From: Pseudomonadota bacterium
Lineage (GTDB): Bacteria > Pseudomonadota > Gammaproteobacteria > Burkholderiales > Burkholderiaceae_C
Direction of reading: 5' to 3'
Length of the DNA stretch: 40,550 nt
Assembly: GCA_018240325.1 (NCBI GenBank)
Contig: JAFEFZ010000253.1
Location: 1-40,550, forward strand
Made by a program: the position numbers and the translations under genes. Shown piece by piece: positions 16,872-25,222 of the stretch. Position 1 is the first letter of the stretch. Each line of letters begins with the position of its first letter. Below the pieces are notes generated by a model. The model was given only the letters and a program-made list of their open reading frames with translations, was not told the DNA's origin and did no database searches.

Positions 16872-17453
16872 ATGAGCAAGGCCTTCACGCGCGAAACCGA
16901 TGCGGCCGACGACGACGATGGCGACGCCGGCGCTGCGCCGCCGCTGCCGGCGGGCACGCGCAACTACCTGACGCCGCAGGGCTGGGGCCGGCTGCGCGCC
17001 GAGTTGTTCGGGCTGCTCGACGACGAGCGGCCGAAGCTGGTCGAGACCGTGGCCTGGGCGGCGAAGAACGGCGACCGTTCCGAGAACGGCGACTACCTGT
17101 ACGGCAAGAAGCGGCTGCGCGAGATCGACCGGCGCATCCGCTTCCTGACGCGCCGGCTGGACATCGCCGAGGTGGTGGACCCGTCGGTGCACCACGGCAG
17201 CGACCAGGTGTTCTTCGGCGCGACCGTCAGCTACGCCGACGAGCAGGGCGTGGAGCGCACCGTGACGATCAAGGGCATCGACGAGGCCGACAGCCTGGCC
17301 GGCGAGGTCAGCTGGATCGCGCCGGTGGCGCGTGCGCTGCTGAAGGCGCGTGCCGGCGACGCGGTGGTGCTGCACACGCCGCTGGGCGTGCAGCGGCTCG
17401 AGGTGCTGAGCGTGCGCTACCCGCCGCCGCCGCGCACCGCCTTCAAGGCTTGA
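16872..17453 (+). CDS. greB: transcription elongation factor GreB
   Basis: This is a 193-residue factor that rescues backtracked RNA polymerase by stimulating transcript cleavage through the secondary channel. After an acidic, alanine-rich N-terminal extension (about 1-28) comes the coiled coil. It carries the tip motif AAKNGDRSENGDYLYGKK, whose Asp and Glu residues help place the catalytic metal. The KKRLREIDRRIRFLTRRL segment is typical of GreB, not GreA. The C-terminal FKBP-like domain ends with DAVVLHTPLGVQRLEVLSVRYP. The extension is longer than in E. coli GreB (158 residues). Its 3' end overlaps the converging spoT gene by 11 bases. Confidence 0.92.
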   Translation: MSKAFTRETDAADDDDGDAGAAPPLPAGTRNYLTPQGWGRLRAELFGLLDDERPKLVETVAWAAKNGDRSENGDYLYGKKRLREIDRRIRFLTRRLDIAEVVDPSVHHGSDQVFFGATVSYADEQGVERTVTIKGIDEADSLAGEVSWIAPVARALLKARAGDAVVLHTPLGVQRLEVLSVRYPPPPRTAFKA

Positions 17454-19719
17454 TGCGCTGCACGCGCAGCACCGGCGGCGCGCGCCGCAGCGCGCGCAGC
17501 ACGCCGGCCAGGTGCAGCCGGTCGCGCACGCTGATCAGCAGCCGCAGCTCCGCCGTCTCGTGCGCGCGCTCCTCGCCCATGTCGAGATGCGTGATGTCGG
17601 CCTCGGCGGCGGCGATCGCCGAGGCCACCTGCGCGAGCACGCCGGTGCCGTTGCGCACCAGCACCTGCACCGCCGCCTCGTAGGTGCGGGTCTGCTCGTC
17701 GGCCCATTCGACCTGCATGAAGCGCTCGCGGTCGCGCTCGAACAGGCGGCGGCCGGTCTGGCAATCGGCGGTGTGCACCAGCAGGCCCTCGCCGCGGCCG
17801 AGGTAGCCGACGAGCGCGTCGCCGGGGATCGGCCGGCAGCAGGGGGCGAGCTTGACCGAAGCGCCTTCGCTGCCGTCGATGAAGGCCACGCCGTTCGGGT
17901 GCCCGGCGGCGTCGCTGCCGTAGTGGCCCAGCGACAGGGTCACCGCGTCGGGCCGGATGCCGCGTTCGGCCATCAGCGCGGCCAGCCGCTTCGCGACGAT
18001 GCCGGCGATCTTGCGGCCCAGCGCGATGTCCACCAGCAGCTCGCCGCGGCCGCGGTTGCCGCTCCAGCGCGTCAGCTGCTGCCACAGCGCCGCGGCGGCT
18101 TCATCGGCCGGGTTGGCGCTCGGCAGCTCCAGGCCCTCGGCGCGCAGCGCCTGCGCGAGCATCTTCTCGCCCATCGCGCGCGCCTCGTCCTGCTCCATCG
18201 TCTTCAGGTACTGGCGGATCTTGGAGCGCGCGCGCCCGGTGCGCACGATCGACAGCCACGCCGGGTTGGGCCGCGCGCCCGGGGCGGTGACGATCTCGAC
18301 GACGTCGCCGCTGCGCAGCTCGGTGCGCAGCGCCGCCGGCTCGCCGTTGATCGATGCCGCGACGCAGCGGTCGCCGACGTCGGAGTGGATCGCGTAGGCG
18401 AAGTCCACCGGCGTGGCGCCGCGCGGCAGCGCCAGGATCCGGCTCTTGGGCGTGAACACGTAGACCGCGTCGGGGAACAGGTCGATGCGCACGTGCTCGA
18501 GGAACTCGGCCGAATCGTTGGTCGTGTCCTGGATTTCGATCAGCGACTGCAGCCACATCGAGCCCAGGCGCTGCGCGTCGTCGGCGCTGCCCTTGCCGCC
18601 GGTCTTGTACAGCCAGTGCGCGGCGATGCCGGTCTCGGCCACCGCGTGCATCGCGTCGGTGCGCAGCTGGAACTCCACCGAGGTGCCCAGCGGGTTGACC
18701 AGCGTGGTGTGCAGCGACTGGTAGCCGTTGACCTTGGGGATCGCGATGAAGTCCTTGAAGCGCCCCGGCACCGGCTTGTACAGCTGGTGCAGCACGCCCA
18801 GGCCCAGGTAGCACTCGGGCTGCGTCGGCACGATGATGCGAAAGCCGAACACGTCGTTGACCTGGGCGAAGCCGGCGCGCTTCTCGCGCATCTTGCGGTA
18901 GATCGAGTAGACGGTCTTCTCGCGCCCCGACACCTTGGCCTTGATCTTGGCCGCGGCGAAGGCGCGCTCGACCTCGCGGTGCACGCGCTCGACGATGTCG
19001 CGCCGGTAGCCGCGCGCGCGCTGCACCGCCTTGGCCAGCGCCGCGTAGCGCCACGGGTACAGGAACTCGAAGCACAGCTCCTGCAGTTCGCGGTAGGTCT
19101 GGTTCAGGCCCAGGCGGTGGGCGATCGGCGCGTAGATGTCGAGCGTCTCGCGCGCGATGCGCTGGCGCTTGTCGGGCGCCATCGCCGCCATCGTGCGCAT
19201 GTTGTGCAGCCGGTCGGCGAGCTTGACCAGGATCACGCGCACGTCGCGCGCCATCGCCAGCAGCATCTTGCGGAACGATTCGGCCTGGCCCTCTTCGCGC
19301 GTGTTGAACTGCAGCTTGTCGAGCTTGGTCAGCCCGTCGACCAGTTCGGCGGTGGGGGCGCCGAACTGCTCGATCAGCCGCGGCTTGGTGACGCCGCGAT
19401 CCTCCATGGTGTCGTGCAGCAGCGCGGCCATGATCGCCTGCACGTCGAGCTTCCAGTCGGCGCACAGCCCCGCCACCGCGATCGGGTGGGTGATGTAGGG
19501 CTCGCCGCTGGCGCGGAACTGGCCGAGATGGGCCTCGTCGGCGAAGCGGTACGCCTCGAGCACCTGCTTGTGCTCGGCGCGGCTCAGGTAGCCGAGCTTG
19601 TGGGTGAGGGCGGCGAAGGAGGCCGCCTGCACGCCCTTTTCCGGCGGCGCGGACACGTTGCGCGACCGCCCCTGCAAGGCGGCCGGCAGCAGTTCGGCGG
19701 CGAGCGAGCGGATCCCCAT
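17443..19719 (-). CDS. spoT: bifunctional (p)ppGpp synthetase/hydrolase SpoT
   Basis: This is a 758-residue RelA/SpoT homologue. The hydrolase domain is intact, with His78 and H102-D-x-x-E106-D107 (LHDTMED). The synthetase domain carries Arg320-F-K-D323, the RXKD signature of bifunctional enzymes, followed by IPKVNGYQSLHTT. A TGS domain spans about 413-475 and an ACT domain covers about the last 80 residues. It makes and degrades the stringent-response alarmone. Gene order gmk-rpoZ-spoT matches other proteobacteria. A likely promoter sits immediately before the ATG used here, which would leave almost no leader. An alternative GTG start at codon 22 (19656) precedes all conserved sequence. The 3' end overlaps greB by 11 bases. 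Confidence 0.93.
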   Translation of the reverse strand: MGIRSLAAELLPAALQGRSRNVSAPPEKGVQAASFAALTHKLGYLSRAEHKQVLEAYRFADEAHLGQFRASGEPYITHPIAVAGLCADWKLDVQAIMAALLHDTMEDRGVTKPRLIEQFGAPTAELVDGLTKLDKLQFNTREEGQAESFRKMLLAMARDVRVILVKLADRLHNMRTMAAMAPDKRQRIARETLDIYAPIAHRLGLNQTYRELQELCFEFLYPWRYAALAKAVQRARGYRRDIVERVHREVERAFAAAKIKAKVSGREKTVYSIYRKMREKRAGFAQVNDVFGFRIIVPTQPECYLGLGVLHQLYKPVPGRFKDFIAIPKVNGYQSLHTTLVNPLGTSVEFQLRTDAMHAVAETGIAAHWLYKTGGKGSADDAQRLGSMWLQSLIEIQDTTNDSAEFLEHVRIDLFPDAVYVFTPKSRILALPRGATPVDFAYAIHSDVGDRCVAASINGEPAALRTELRSGDVVEIVTAPGARPNPAWLSIVRTGRARSKIRQYLKTMEQDEARAMGEKMLAQALRAEGLELPSANPADEAAAALWQQLTRWSGNRGRGELLVDIALGRKIAGIVAKRLAALMAERGIRPDAVTLSLGHYGSDAAGHPNGVAFIDGSEGASVKLAPCCRPIPGDALVGYLGRGEGLLVHTADCQTGRRLFERDRERFMQVEWADEQTRTYEAAVQVLVRNGTGVLAQVASAIAAAEADITHLDMGEERAHETAELRLLISVRDRLHLAGVLRALRRAPPVLRVQRIKP

Positions 19720-19726
19720 GGCGCCG

Positions 19727-19735
19727 AATCTAGCA
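19727..19735 (-). promoter_or_regulatory. extended -10 element before spoT
   Basis: On the minus strand TGCTAGATT fits an extended -10. Predicted transcription would start at about 19720, next to the annotated ATG at 19719. Confidence 0.45.
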
Positions 19736-19764
19736 GTATCGGCCCCGGCGCTGCGGGTCTGGGG

Positions 19765-19785
19765 GCGGCGGGCGCGGCCCGCCGC
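19765..19785 (-). terminator. hairpin between rpoZ and spoT
   Basis: A perfect 9-bp stem (GCGGCGGGC / GCCCGCCGC) with a 3-base loop lies just after rpoZ and before the putative spoT promoter. It has no T-run. It may terminate, attenuate, or protect the upstream transcript's 3' end. Confidence 0.45.
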
Positions 19786-19798
19786 GGGGCTCAGCCGC

Positions 19799-20002
19799 TC
19801 AGACCGGCACCTTGCGCAGCATCTCCAGGCCGATCTCGCCGGCGGCGATCTCGCGCAGCGCGGTCACGCCGGGCTTGTTGCGCGTGTCGATCTTCGGCGC
19901 GTGGCCCTGGCTGAGCATGCGCGCGCGGTAGGTCGCGGCCAGCACGAGCTGGAAGCGGTTCGGGATCTTTTCCAGGCAATCTTCGACGGTGATGCGGGCC
20001 AT
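19799..20002 (-). CDS. rpoZ: RNA polymerase omega subunit
   Basis: This is a 67-residue protein beginning [20 protein letters not shown], the conserved start of bacterial omega. It continues with the helix [12 protein letters not shown] and [11 protein letters not shown]. Omega clamps the beta-prime subunit and helps RNA polymerase assembly; in proteobacteria it also forms part of a ppGpp site on the enzyme. The length is normal for betaproteobacteria, which lack the longer C-terminal tail of E. coli omega. It lies 36 bases after gmk and 79 bases before spoT, separated from the latter by a strong hairpin and a promoter-like element. Confidence 0.95.
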   Translation of the reverse strand: MARITVEDCLEKIPNRFQLVLAATYRARMLSQGHAPKIDTRNKPGVTALREIAAGEIGLEMLRKVPV

Positions 20003-20038
20003 GGCGTCTTGCAGGTCTGCGCGGGTGAGGGCAGCAGG

Positions 20039-20659
20039 TCAACCGATGCCGAGCGCGGCGAACACCGTGCTGCGGTTGCGGGCCTGTGCCGCGTATTTCA
20101 GCCGCTGGGAATGGACGATCGTCTTCAGGTCGAAGAGCGCCGCCTCGAAGAGGGCATTGATTATAACGAAGTCGAAATGGCGGGCCTGGGCCACCTCCAG
20201 CCGGGCATTGGCCAGGCGCTGTTCGATCATCGCTTCGCCGTCCTCGCCGCGGCGCAGCAGCCGCTGGCGCAGTTCATCCCAGCTCGGCGGCAGCACGAAC
20301 ACCAGCACCGCGTCGGGGAACAGGCGGCGGATCTGCAGCGCGCCCTGCCAGTCGATCTCGAGCACGATGTCCAGGCCGCCGGCCAGGCCCTGCTCGATCG
20401 CGCGGCGCGAGGTGCCGTACAGGCGGCCGTGCACCTGCGCCCACTCGACGAATTCGCCGCGTTCGACCATCGCGCGAAAGGTCGGCTCGTCGGTGAAGTG
20501 GTACTCGCGCCCCGACTGCTCCTGGCCGCGCGGCGCGCGCGTGGTGTGCGACACCGACACGCTCAGGTGCGAATCGAGCTCGAGCAGCGCCTGGACCAGG
20601 CTGGACTTGCCGGTGCCGCTGGGGGCCGACACGACGTACAGGTTGCCGGGGGAGTGCAT
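20039..20659 (-). CDS. gmk: guanylate kinase
   Basis: This is a 206-residue nucleotide kinase that phosphorylates GMP or dGMP with ATP. The P-loop is PSGTGKS (13-19). GMP-binding features follow: [35 protein letters not shown], and [13 protein letters not shown]. The C terminus carries the usual [18 protein letters not shown]. As first gene of gmk-rpoZ-spoT it links GTP supply to the stringent response; ppGpp inhibits Gmk in several bacteria. ATG 20659 is the natural start, a few residues before the first beta strand. A promoter-like extended -10 lies about 70 bases upstream. Confidence 0.95.
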   Translation of the reverse strand: MHSPGNLYVVSAPSGTGKSSLVQALLELDSHLSVSVSHTTRAPRGQEQSGREYHFTDEPTFRAMVERGEFVEWAQVHGRLYGTSRRAIEQGLAGGLDIVLEIDWQGALQIRRLFPDAVLVFVLPPSWDELRQRLLRRGEDGEAMIEQRLANARLEVAQARHFDFVIINALFEAALFDLKTIVHSQRLKYAAQARNRSTVFAALGIG

Positions 20660-20726
20660 TGCGGGATGGGCAATCGCAAGCGGCGCCGAAACGGCGCCGC
20701 GCAGGATGTCGAAGCGGGGGGCGAAA

Positions 20727-20735
20727 GTCTAGCAG
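20727..20735 (-). promoter_or_regulatory. extended -10 element before gmk
   Basis: On the minus strand TGCTAGACT matches an extended -10 about 70 bases before the gmk ATG. No strong -35 is present. Confidence 0.4.
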
Positions 20736-20818
20736 CGCGGTGCGGGTACTTCTTCAGAGGATGGCACCGGGGCAGCGCTCGCGGCACGCGAGGCGCCATG
20801 CGTTCGGCGGCTGTTTGC

Positions 20819-20849
20819 GTCCCAAGGCGGCCTCCGGCCGCTTGGGGAC
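20819..20849. repeat. strong imperfect inverted repeat, possible terminator or extragenic repeat
   Basis: Two 14-base arms (20819-20832 and 20836-20849) pair at 12 of 14 positions around a TCC loop, about 30 bases downstream of the MscK-like gene. There is no T-run. Its core GCGGCCTCCGGCCGCTT is shared, with one change, by 26599-26615. Confidence 0.5.
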
Positions 20850-20879
20850 GACATCAGACCATGGAAGGACAACCTCGCT

Positions 20880-23387
20880 TCATGCCGGGCGCGGCGGATC
20901 GTTCGCGAGGCCGCTGCTGCCGGCTGCAGGCCCGGGCGCCAGGCCTGCATCCTGCGGCGGCAGGTGGCGCACCACGACTTCGCGCTGCGGCCTGGGGACT
21001 TCGATTCCGGCCTCGGCCAGGCCGTTGCGGATCTTCAGCGCCAGTTCGGTGCGCACGTTCAGCCAGTCTTCGAAGTTGTGGACCCACGCGCGCACGCCGA
21101 ACTGCAACTCGCCCGGCGCCAGGCCGATCATGATGCAGTCCGCGGCCGGCACTGCGGCCACGCCCTTGCACGAGCGCGCGATCTGCAGCAGCAGGTCCAT
21201 CGTGCGCTGCGGGTCGGCCGCATAGTGCGTGCTGACGGTCAGCTCGAAGCGCCGGCGGGTGCCGTGCAGCGTCCAGTTCGTCATCTTGTCGGCCAGCAGC
21301 ATGCCGTTGGGCACCACCACGTCGGCACCGTCGAAGGTGGTGACGACGGTCGCGCGCAGGCCGATCTCGCGCACCTGCCCCAGCACGCCGGTGACTTCGA
21401 CGATGTCGCCGGGCTGCAGCGGCCGCTCGAACATCAGGATCAGCCCCGCGACGAAGCTGCGCACCACGTCCTGCAGGCCGAAGCCGATGCCCACGCCGAG
21501 CGCACCGAGGATCAGCGTCAGCTGCCCGATCTGGAAGCCCGCGGCCGCCAGCGCCGCCAGCATGCCGAGGAGCAACACGACGTAATAGGTCAGCGACGAC
21601 ACGCTGTTGCCCACGCCGCGCGGCAGCGACAGGCCCGGCAGCACGTCTTCGGCCAGCACCTGGCGGATCGTGCGGGCGAGCCAGAACGCGAACATCGTCG
21701 CGAGCGCGAAGGACACCAGGCTGCCCAGGCTCAGCGACAGCTCGCCGATCTGGAACTTGTGCGTCAGCACCTCCATCGCGAACGACGACAGCGGGCGATA
21801 CACGCGGAAGGACCGCAGCGTGAACAGCAGCCAGGCCGCGACCAGCAGCACGCGCCCGATGGTGACCGCGGTGGATCCGAGCGACGACGAGTAGCGTTCG
21901 ACGAAGCGCGCCATCGTCGCCCCGGCCAGCAGCACCTGCGCCAGCGCCACGACCACCTTGCTGGCCGCATAGATCGCCAACGCCGCGTAGCTGCTGTCCA
22001 GCGTGGCCGACACCAGCATCGCCGACAGCGACACGTTGCCCAGCAGGTTCGACAGGGCTGCCGCCGACAACGCGGCACAGGCGGCCCAGGCCACCACCTT
22101 CCACGAGCCGGAGCGGAAGCTGTGCTCGCTGGGCTCGCCGCCGCGCGCGCGCAGCAGCCGTTGTGCCAGCGTCAGCAGCATCAGCAGGGTCACGGCCAGC
22201 AGCAGCAGCCGGTACAGCAGCGCATTGCCGACGAGCAGCGACACGATCATGTTGACGAAATAGAAGACCGCGCTCAGGTAGGCCCACGGGCCCACCATGG
22301 TCAGCATGCGCCGCTGCATCAGCGCCAATACCGGCACCCAGGCCAGCAGCATCACCAGCTGTTGCCGAAGATTCGGCCCCTGCAGCCCGTAGGCCACGGC
22401 GATGGCGGCCACCAGCAGCAACCAGGCCGCCCAGGGCCGGGCCAGCGCCAGCAGCGCGGATTCACCCAGCTGGCCGGCCGCGACCAGGCGAGTCGCGCGC
22501 CGCCGGAACCAGAAGACCAGCGGCAGCAACAGCGCGCAAGCCGCGGCCAGCACCGGCAGGATGCGCGCGTTGGCGGCGTCGTAGTCGCGCGCGAACGCGG
22601 TCTCGATCTCCAGGCTGCGGCGCATGCCGGCCGTGACCGACTGCCGCACGTTGCCCTCGCGCAGTGCCTGCCACAGCGGCTGGGAATCCATCGCCGCCAG
22701 GCGCCGGTCCTGCTCGGCCACCTCGGCCACCACGGTCGTCAGGCCGCGCTGCACCTGCGCGGCGAGCGCGTTGCTCTTGCGCCCCAGGTCGAGCAGCCGG
22801 CTCAGCGGCCCGGCCAACGCGCGCTGCGCGCGGTCGACCTGTGCGGCCATCTCGTCGGCCCGCCGCACCAGCACCGGCGACAGGTGGGGCTCGGTGCTCG
22901 TGGCGAGCCAGGCCGCGCGGCGCGCCGCGAGCTCGGCCGCGTCGTCGGATGCGGCGTTGGTCAGGCGCGCGAGCTCGGCGCGGGTCTGCGCGAGCACGCG
23001 GTCCTTCAGCTGCCAGTGCCGCTCGAGGCTTTCCAGCCGCTGCACCGACAGCAGGCCCAGGTCGCCGCGCTCGGTGCGCGCTTCGAGCTCGTCCAGCCCT
23101 GCGGCCTGGCGCTTCAGATCGCGCTCGACCCGATCGACCCGGTCGGCCATCTGAATGCGACGCTGCACGCCCAGCAGGAACTTCTCGTCGGCGTCGGCGC
23201 GCGCCGGAATGTCGGCCGCCGCGATCGCCGGGCTGGCGTCGGCAGGCGGCGTCTGCTGCGCCGCGGCCGGCGCCAGCGGCGCGAGCCACAGCAGCGCGAG
23301 CCACAGCAGCATCAGCAAGGGCAGCAGCGGCAGCGCTGCCGCGCCGCCCGCACGGCGGCACCGCCGGTGGATTCCGCGCAATCCCAT
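20880..23387 (-). CDS. large MscS-family mechanosensitive channel (MscK/KefA-like)
   Basis: This is an 835-residue protein from ATG 23387; the frame is open upstream but that part crosses the next gene. A signal-like hydrophobic N terminus ending PAAAQQ leads into a periplasmic coiled-coil domain (about 60-290). About ten further membrane helices follow. The C-terminal MscS core has a pore-lining glycine/alanine helix (GALGVGIGFGLQDVVRSF) and the beta-domain ERPLQPGDIVEVTG (about 655-670), with VVPNGMLL. Such channels release solutes during hypo-osmotic shock. The layout matches MscK/MscM-type channels, though it is shorter than E. coli MscK (about 1120 residues). It lies 19 bases after the SlyB-like gene and is probably co-transcribed with it. 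Confidence 0.87.
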   Translation of the reverse strand: MGLRGIHRRCRRAGGAAALPLLPLLMLLWLALLWLAPLAPAAAQQTPPADASPAIAAADIPARADADEKFLLGVQRRIQMADRVDRVERDLKRQAAGLDELEARTERGDLGLLSVQRLESLERHWQLKDRVLAQTRAELARLTNAASDDAAELAARRAAWLATSTEPHLSPVLVRRADEMAAQVDRAQRALAGPLSRLLDLGRKSNALAAQVQRGLTTVVAEVAEQDRRLAAMDSQPLWQALREGNVRQSVTAGMRRSLEIETAFARDYDAANARILPVLAAACALLLPLVFWFRRRATRLVAAGQLGESALLALARPWAAWLLLVAAIAVAYGLQGPNLRQQLVMLLAWVPVLALMQRRMLTMVGPWAYLSAVFYFVNMIVSLLVGNALLYRLLLLAVTLLMLLTLAQRLLRARGGEPSEHSFRSGSWKVVAWAACAALSAAALSNLLGNVSLSAMLVSATLDSSYAALAIYAASKVVVALAQVLLAGATMARFVERYSSSLGSTAVTIGRVLLVAAWLLFTLRSFRVYRPLSSFAMEVLTHKFQIGELSLSLGSLVSFALATMFAFWLARTIRQVLAEDVLPGLSLPRGVGNSVSSLTYYVVLLLGMLAALAAAGFQIGQLTLILGALGVGIGFGLQDVVRSFVAGLILMFERPLQPGDIVEVTGVLGQVREIGLRATVVTTFDGADVVVPNGMLLADKMTNWTLHGTRRRFELTVSTHYAADPQRTMDLLLQIARSCKGVAAVPAADCIMIGLAPGELQFGVRAWVHNFEDWLNVRTELALKIRNGLAEAGIEVPRPQREVVVRHLPPQDAGLAPGPAAGSSGLANDPPRPA

Positions 23388-23406
23388 CGGCCGGCGGCGG
23401 CGCGCG

Positions 23407-23994
23407 CTACTCGCCGCAGAGCAGCCGCATGCGGCGCTCGGCGATGTCGAAGGCCTCGTCGGTCTGCGCATCCAGCACCTGCTGCTTGGCCTGCGAGCAG
23501 GCGGCGGCGGCTTCGACGTCGGCCGGCGCCGCAGGTGCCGGCGCCGGCGGGGCTGCCGGCCGCGATGCCGGCGCACAGCGCGAATCGGGCACCAGGCGGA
23601 TGTTGTTGAAGCTGCCCTGCTCGATCGCGACGCAGTCGCCGACGCGCTTGCCGACCTGGTCGGAAATGAAGCGGATCGTGGTGCGGCCGTCGATCAGCAC
23701 GGTGTATTCGAACACCTGCGAGCTGCCCGCGAGCGTGCCCACGCCGCGCCCCGCGGCAGCGCCGCCGGCGGTGCGCAGCGCGCGGTTGCTGCTCGAGCGG
23801 CCGCTGCCGCTGGCGAAGCCCACGGTACCGCCGACGACGGTGCCGACGTTGCGGGCGCTGTTGCTCACGTCGGTGACCACCGCGACGTTGGTGACGCGGC
23901 CGTACTGCACCTGGGCCTGCGCGCCGGCGTGCAGCGGCAGCAGCGCCAGCGCGCAAAGTGCCGCGGGGGCGGCGATCGTGCGGAATCGGTTCAT
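23407..23994 (-). CDS. SlyB-like glycine-zipper envelope protein
   Basis: This is a 195-residue exported protein from ATG 23994. The signal peptide ends HAGAQA; it has no lipobox, unlike E. coli SlyB. The centre shows the SlyB pattern: QYGRVTNVAVVTD, then the glycine-rich NVGTVVGGTVGFASGSG and AAAGRGVGTLAGSS, then YTVLIDGRTTIRFISDQ and GDCVAIEQG. Glycine-zipper domains of this kind sit in or on the outer membrane; SlyB itself supports outer-membrane integrity under stress. A proline/alanine linker precedes a C-terminal helix with cysteines (AAACSQAKQQVL, RLLCGE). The mechanosensitive channel follows after 19 bases, suggesting a shared envelope-stress role. Confidence 0.75.
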   Translation of the reverse strand: MNRFRTIAAPAALCALALLPLHAGAQAQVQYGRVTNVAVVTDVSNSARNVGTVVGGTVGFASGSGRSSSNRALRTAGGAAAGRGVGTLAGSSQVFEYTVLIDGRTTIRFISDQVGKRVGDCVAIEQGSFNNIRLVPDSRCAPASRPAAPPAPAPAAPADVEAAAACSQAKQQVLDAQTDEAFDIAERRMRLLCGE

Positions 23995-24195
23995 GCGTAC
24001 TCCTGGATCGGACAAGATGGTTGTCGGGAAGGCGGACTGGAATCGTGCGCTGCCGGCGATTGTGCCGCCGGTTCCGGGATCAAGGCCGTTGCGCCTGCCT
24101 GCCGGCACGGCCTGCCGCGTCGCGGATACTGCGCGCCGCCGGCCGGGCGGGACGATCCCGGCAGGCTGCATCCGTCAACTGCCGCCGACACCGCC

Positions 24196-25191
24196 ATGAA
24201 GCTCGATGCCGCTCTGGGCGCCTGGGAACGAGCCTGCGTGCGCGCCGGCGCGCTGCGCTTCGTCGACCTGAACCTGCGCGCCGCGGGCCAGGTGATGTTC
24301 CAGGACAACCCGCTGAGCGGGCTGCTGTTCCTGGCGGCGATCGCCTGGGCCGCGATCGATGCCGGCACGCCCGCGATCCTGGCGGGCACGCTGCTCGGGC
24401 TGGCGGCGGCCACGCTGACGGCGATCTGGCTGCGCGCCGACGCGTCGAACCTGGCGGCCGGGCTGTACGGCTACAACGGTGCGCTGGTCGGCCTGGCGCT
24501 GCCGATCTTCCTGCAGCCGTCGCCGCTGCTGTGGGCCTGCGTGCTGCTGGGTGCGGCGGCGTCGGTCGTCGGCACCATCTGGACGGCCGCTGTCACGCGC
24601 AACTGGGGCGGTGCGGCGCTGACCTTTCCGTTCGTGGTGACGACCTGGGTGCTGCTGCTGGCCGGCCGCGCCTTCGCCGGGCTGGGGGGCCAGGCGCTGC
24701 CCCCGCCGGGGCCGACCGGCGCGGCACCCACGCTGCCGTTGGCCGCGGCCGACGTCGTCGTCGCGGTGCTGCGCAGCGTGTCGCAGGTCTTCTTCCTGGA
24801 CGACACCGTGGCGGCGCTGCTGCTGCTGGCCGGGCTTGCGCTGGGCTCGTCGGCGGCTGCCGCGCTGGCACTCGCCGGTGCGCTGCTGGCGGTGCTGGCC
24901 GCGATGGCGATGGGGGCCGACGGCGGGCTGATCCGCGCCGGCCTGATGGGATTCAGCCCGGTGCTGACGGCGGTCGCGCTCGGGTCGGTGTTCTATGCGC
25001 CGTCGGCGCGGGTGCTGACGTATGCGGCCGTGGGCACGCTGTTCACGGTCGTGCTGCAGGGTGCGATGAACGCGGCGCTGGCGCCGTTGGGCATCCCGAC
25101 GCTGACCGCGCCCTTCATCTTCGCCACGTGGCTGTTCCTGCTGCCGCGGCGGCACGTCGCCGGCATCGTCGAGCCCGCCGACGCGCCCTGA
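24196..25191 (+). CDS. urea transporter (UT family)
   Basis: This is a 331-residue inner-membrane protein with about ten helices and an internal twofold repeat. Family hallmarks are QVMFQDNPLSGLLFLAAI near the start, GLYGYNGALVGLALPIF in the first half, and the matching RSVSQVFFLDDTVAALLL and GLMGFSPVLTAVALG segments in the second. UT proteins are channel-like and let urea pass down its gradient. The N-terminal 25 residues before the first helix are soluble. No urease or nitrogen-regulation genes are visible in the window. It is divergent from the SlyB-like gene with 201 bases between, where no clear promoter was recognised. Confidence 0.88.
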   Translation: MKLDAALGAWERACVRAGALRFVDLNLRAAGQVMFQDNPLSGLLFLAAIAWAAIDAGTPAILAGTLLGLAAATLTAIWLRADASNLAAGLYGYNGALVGLALPIFLQPSPLLWACVLLGAAASVVGTIWTAAVTRNWGGAALTFPFVVTTWVLLLAGRAFAGLGGQALPPPGPTGAAPTLPLAAADVVVAVLRSVSQVFFLDDTVAALLLLAGLALGSSAAAALALAGALLAVLAAMAMGADGGLIRAGLMGFSPVLTAVALGSVFYAPSARVLTYAAVGTLFTVVLQGAMNAALAPLGIPTLTAPFIFATWLFLLPRRHVAGIVEPADAP

Positions 25192-25222
25192 CGGGCGCGC
25201 GCGCGAGCCGGCCGGGCTTGCG

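Noticed and set aside
17512..19914. Long plus-strand frame opposite spoT and rpoZ
   Set aside because: It spans three minus-strand features, including two conserved genes and a hairpin, and has no protein-like domain.
20964..23609. Long plus-strand frame opposite the mechanosensitive channel
   Set aside because: Histidine/arginine/glutamine-rich shadow translation; the minus strand encodes membrane helices and an MscS core.
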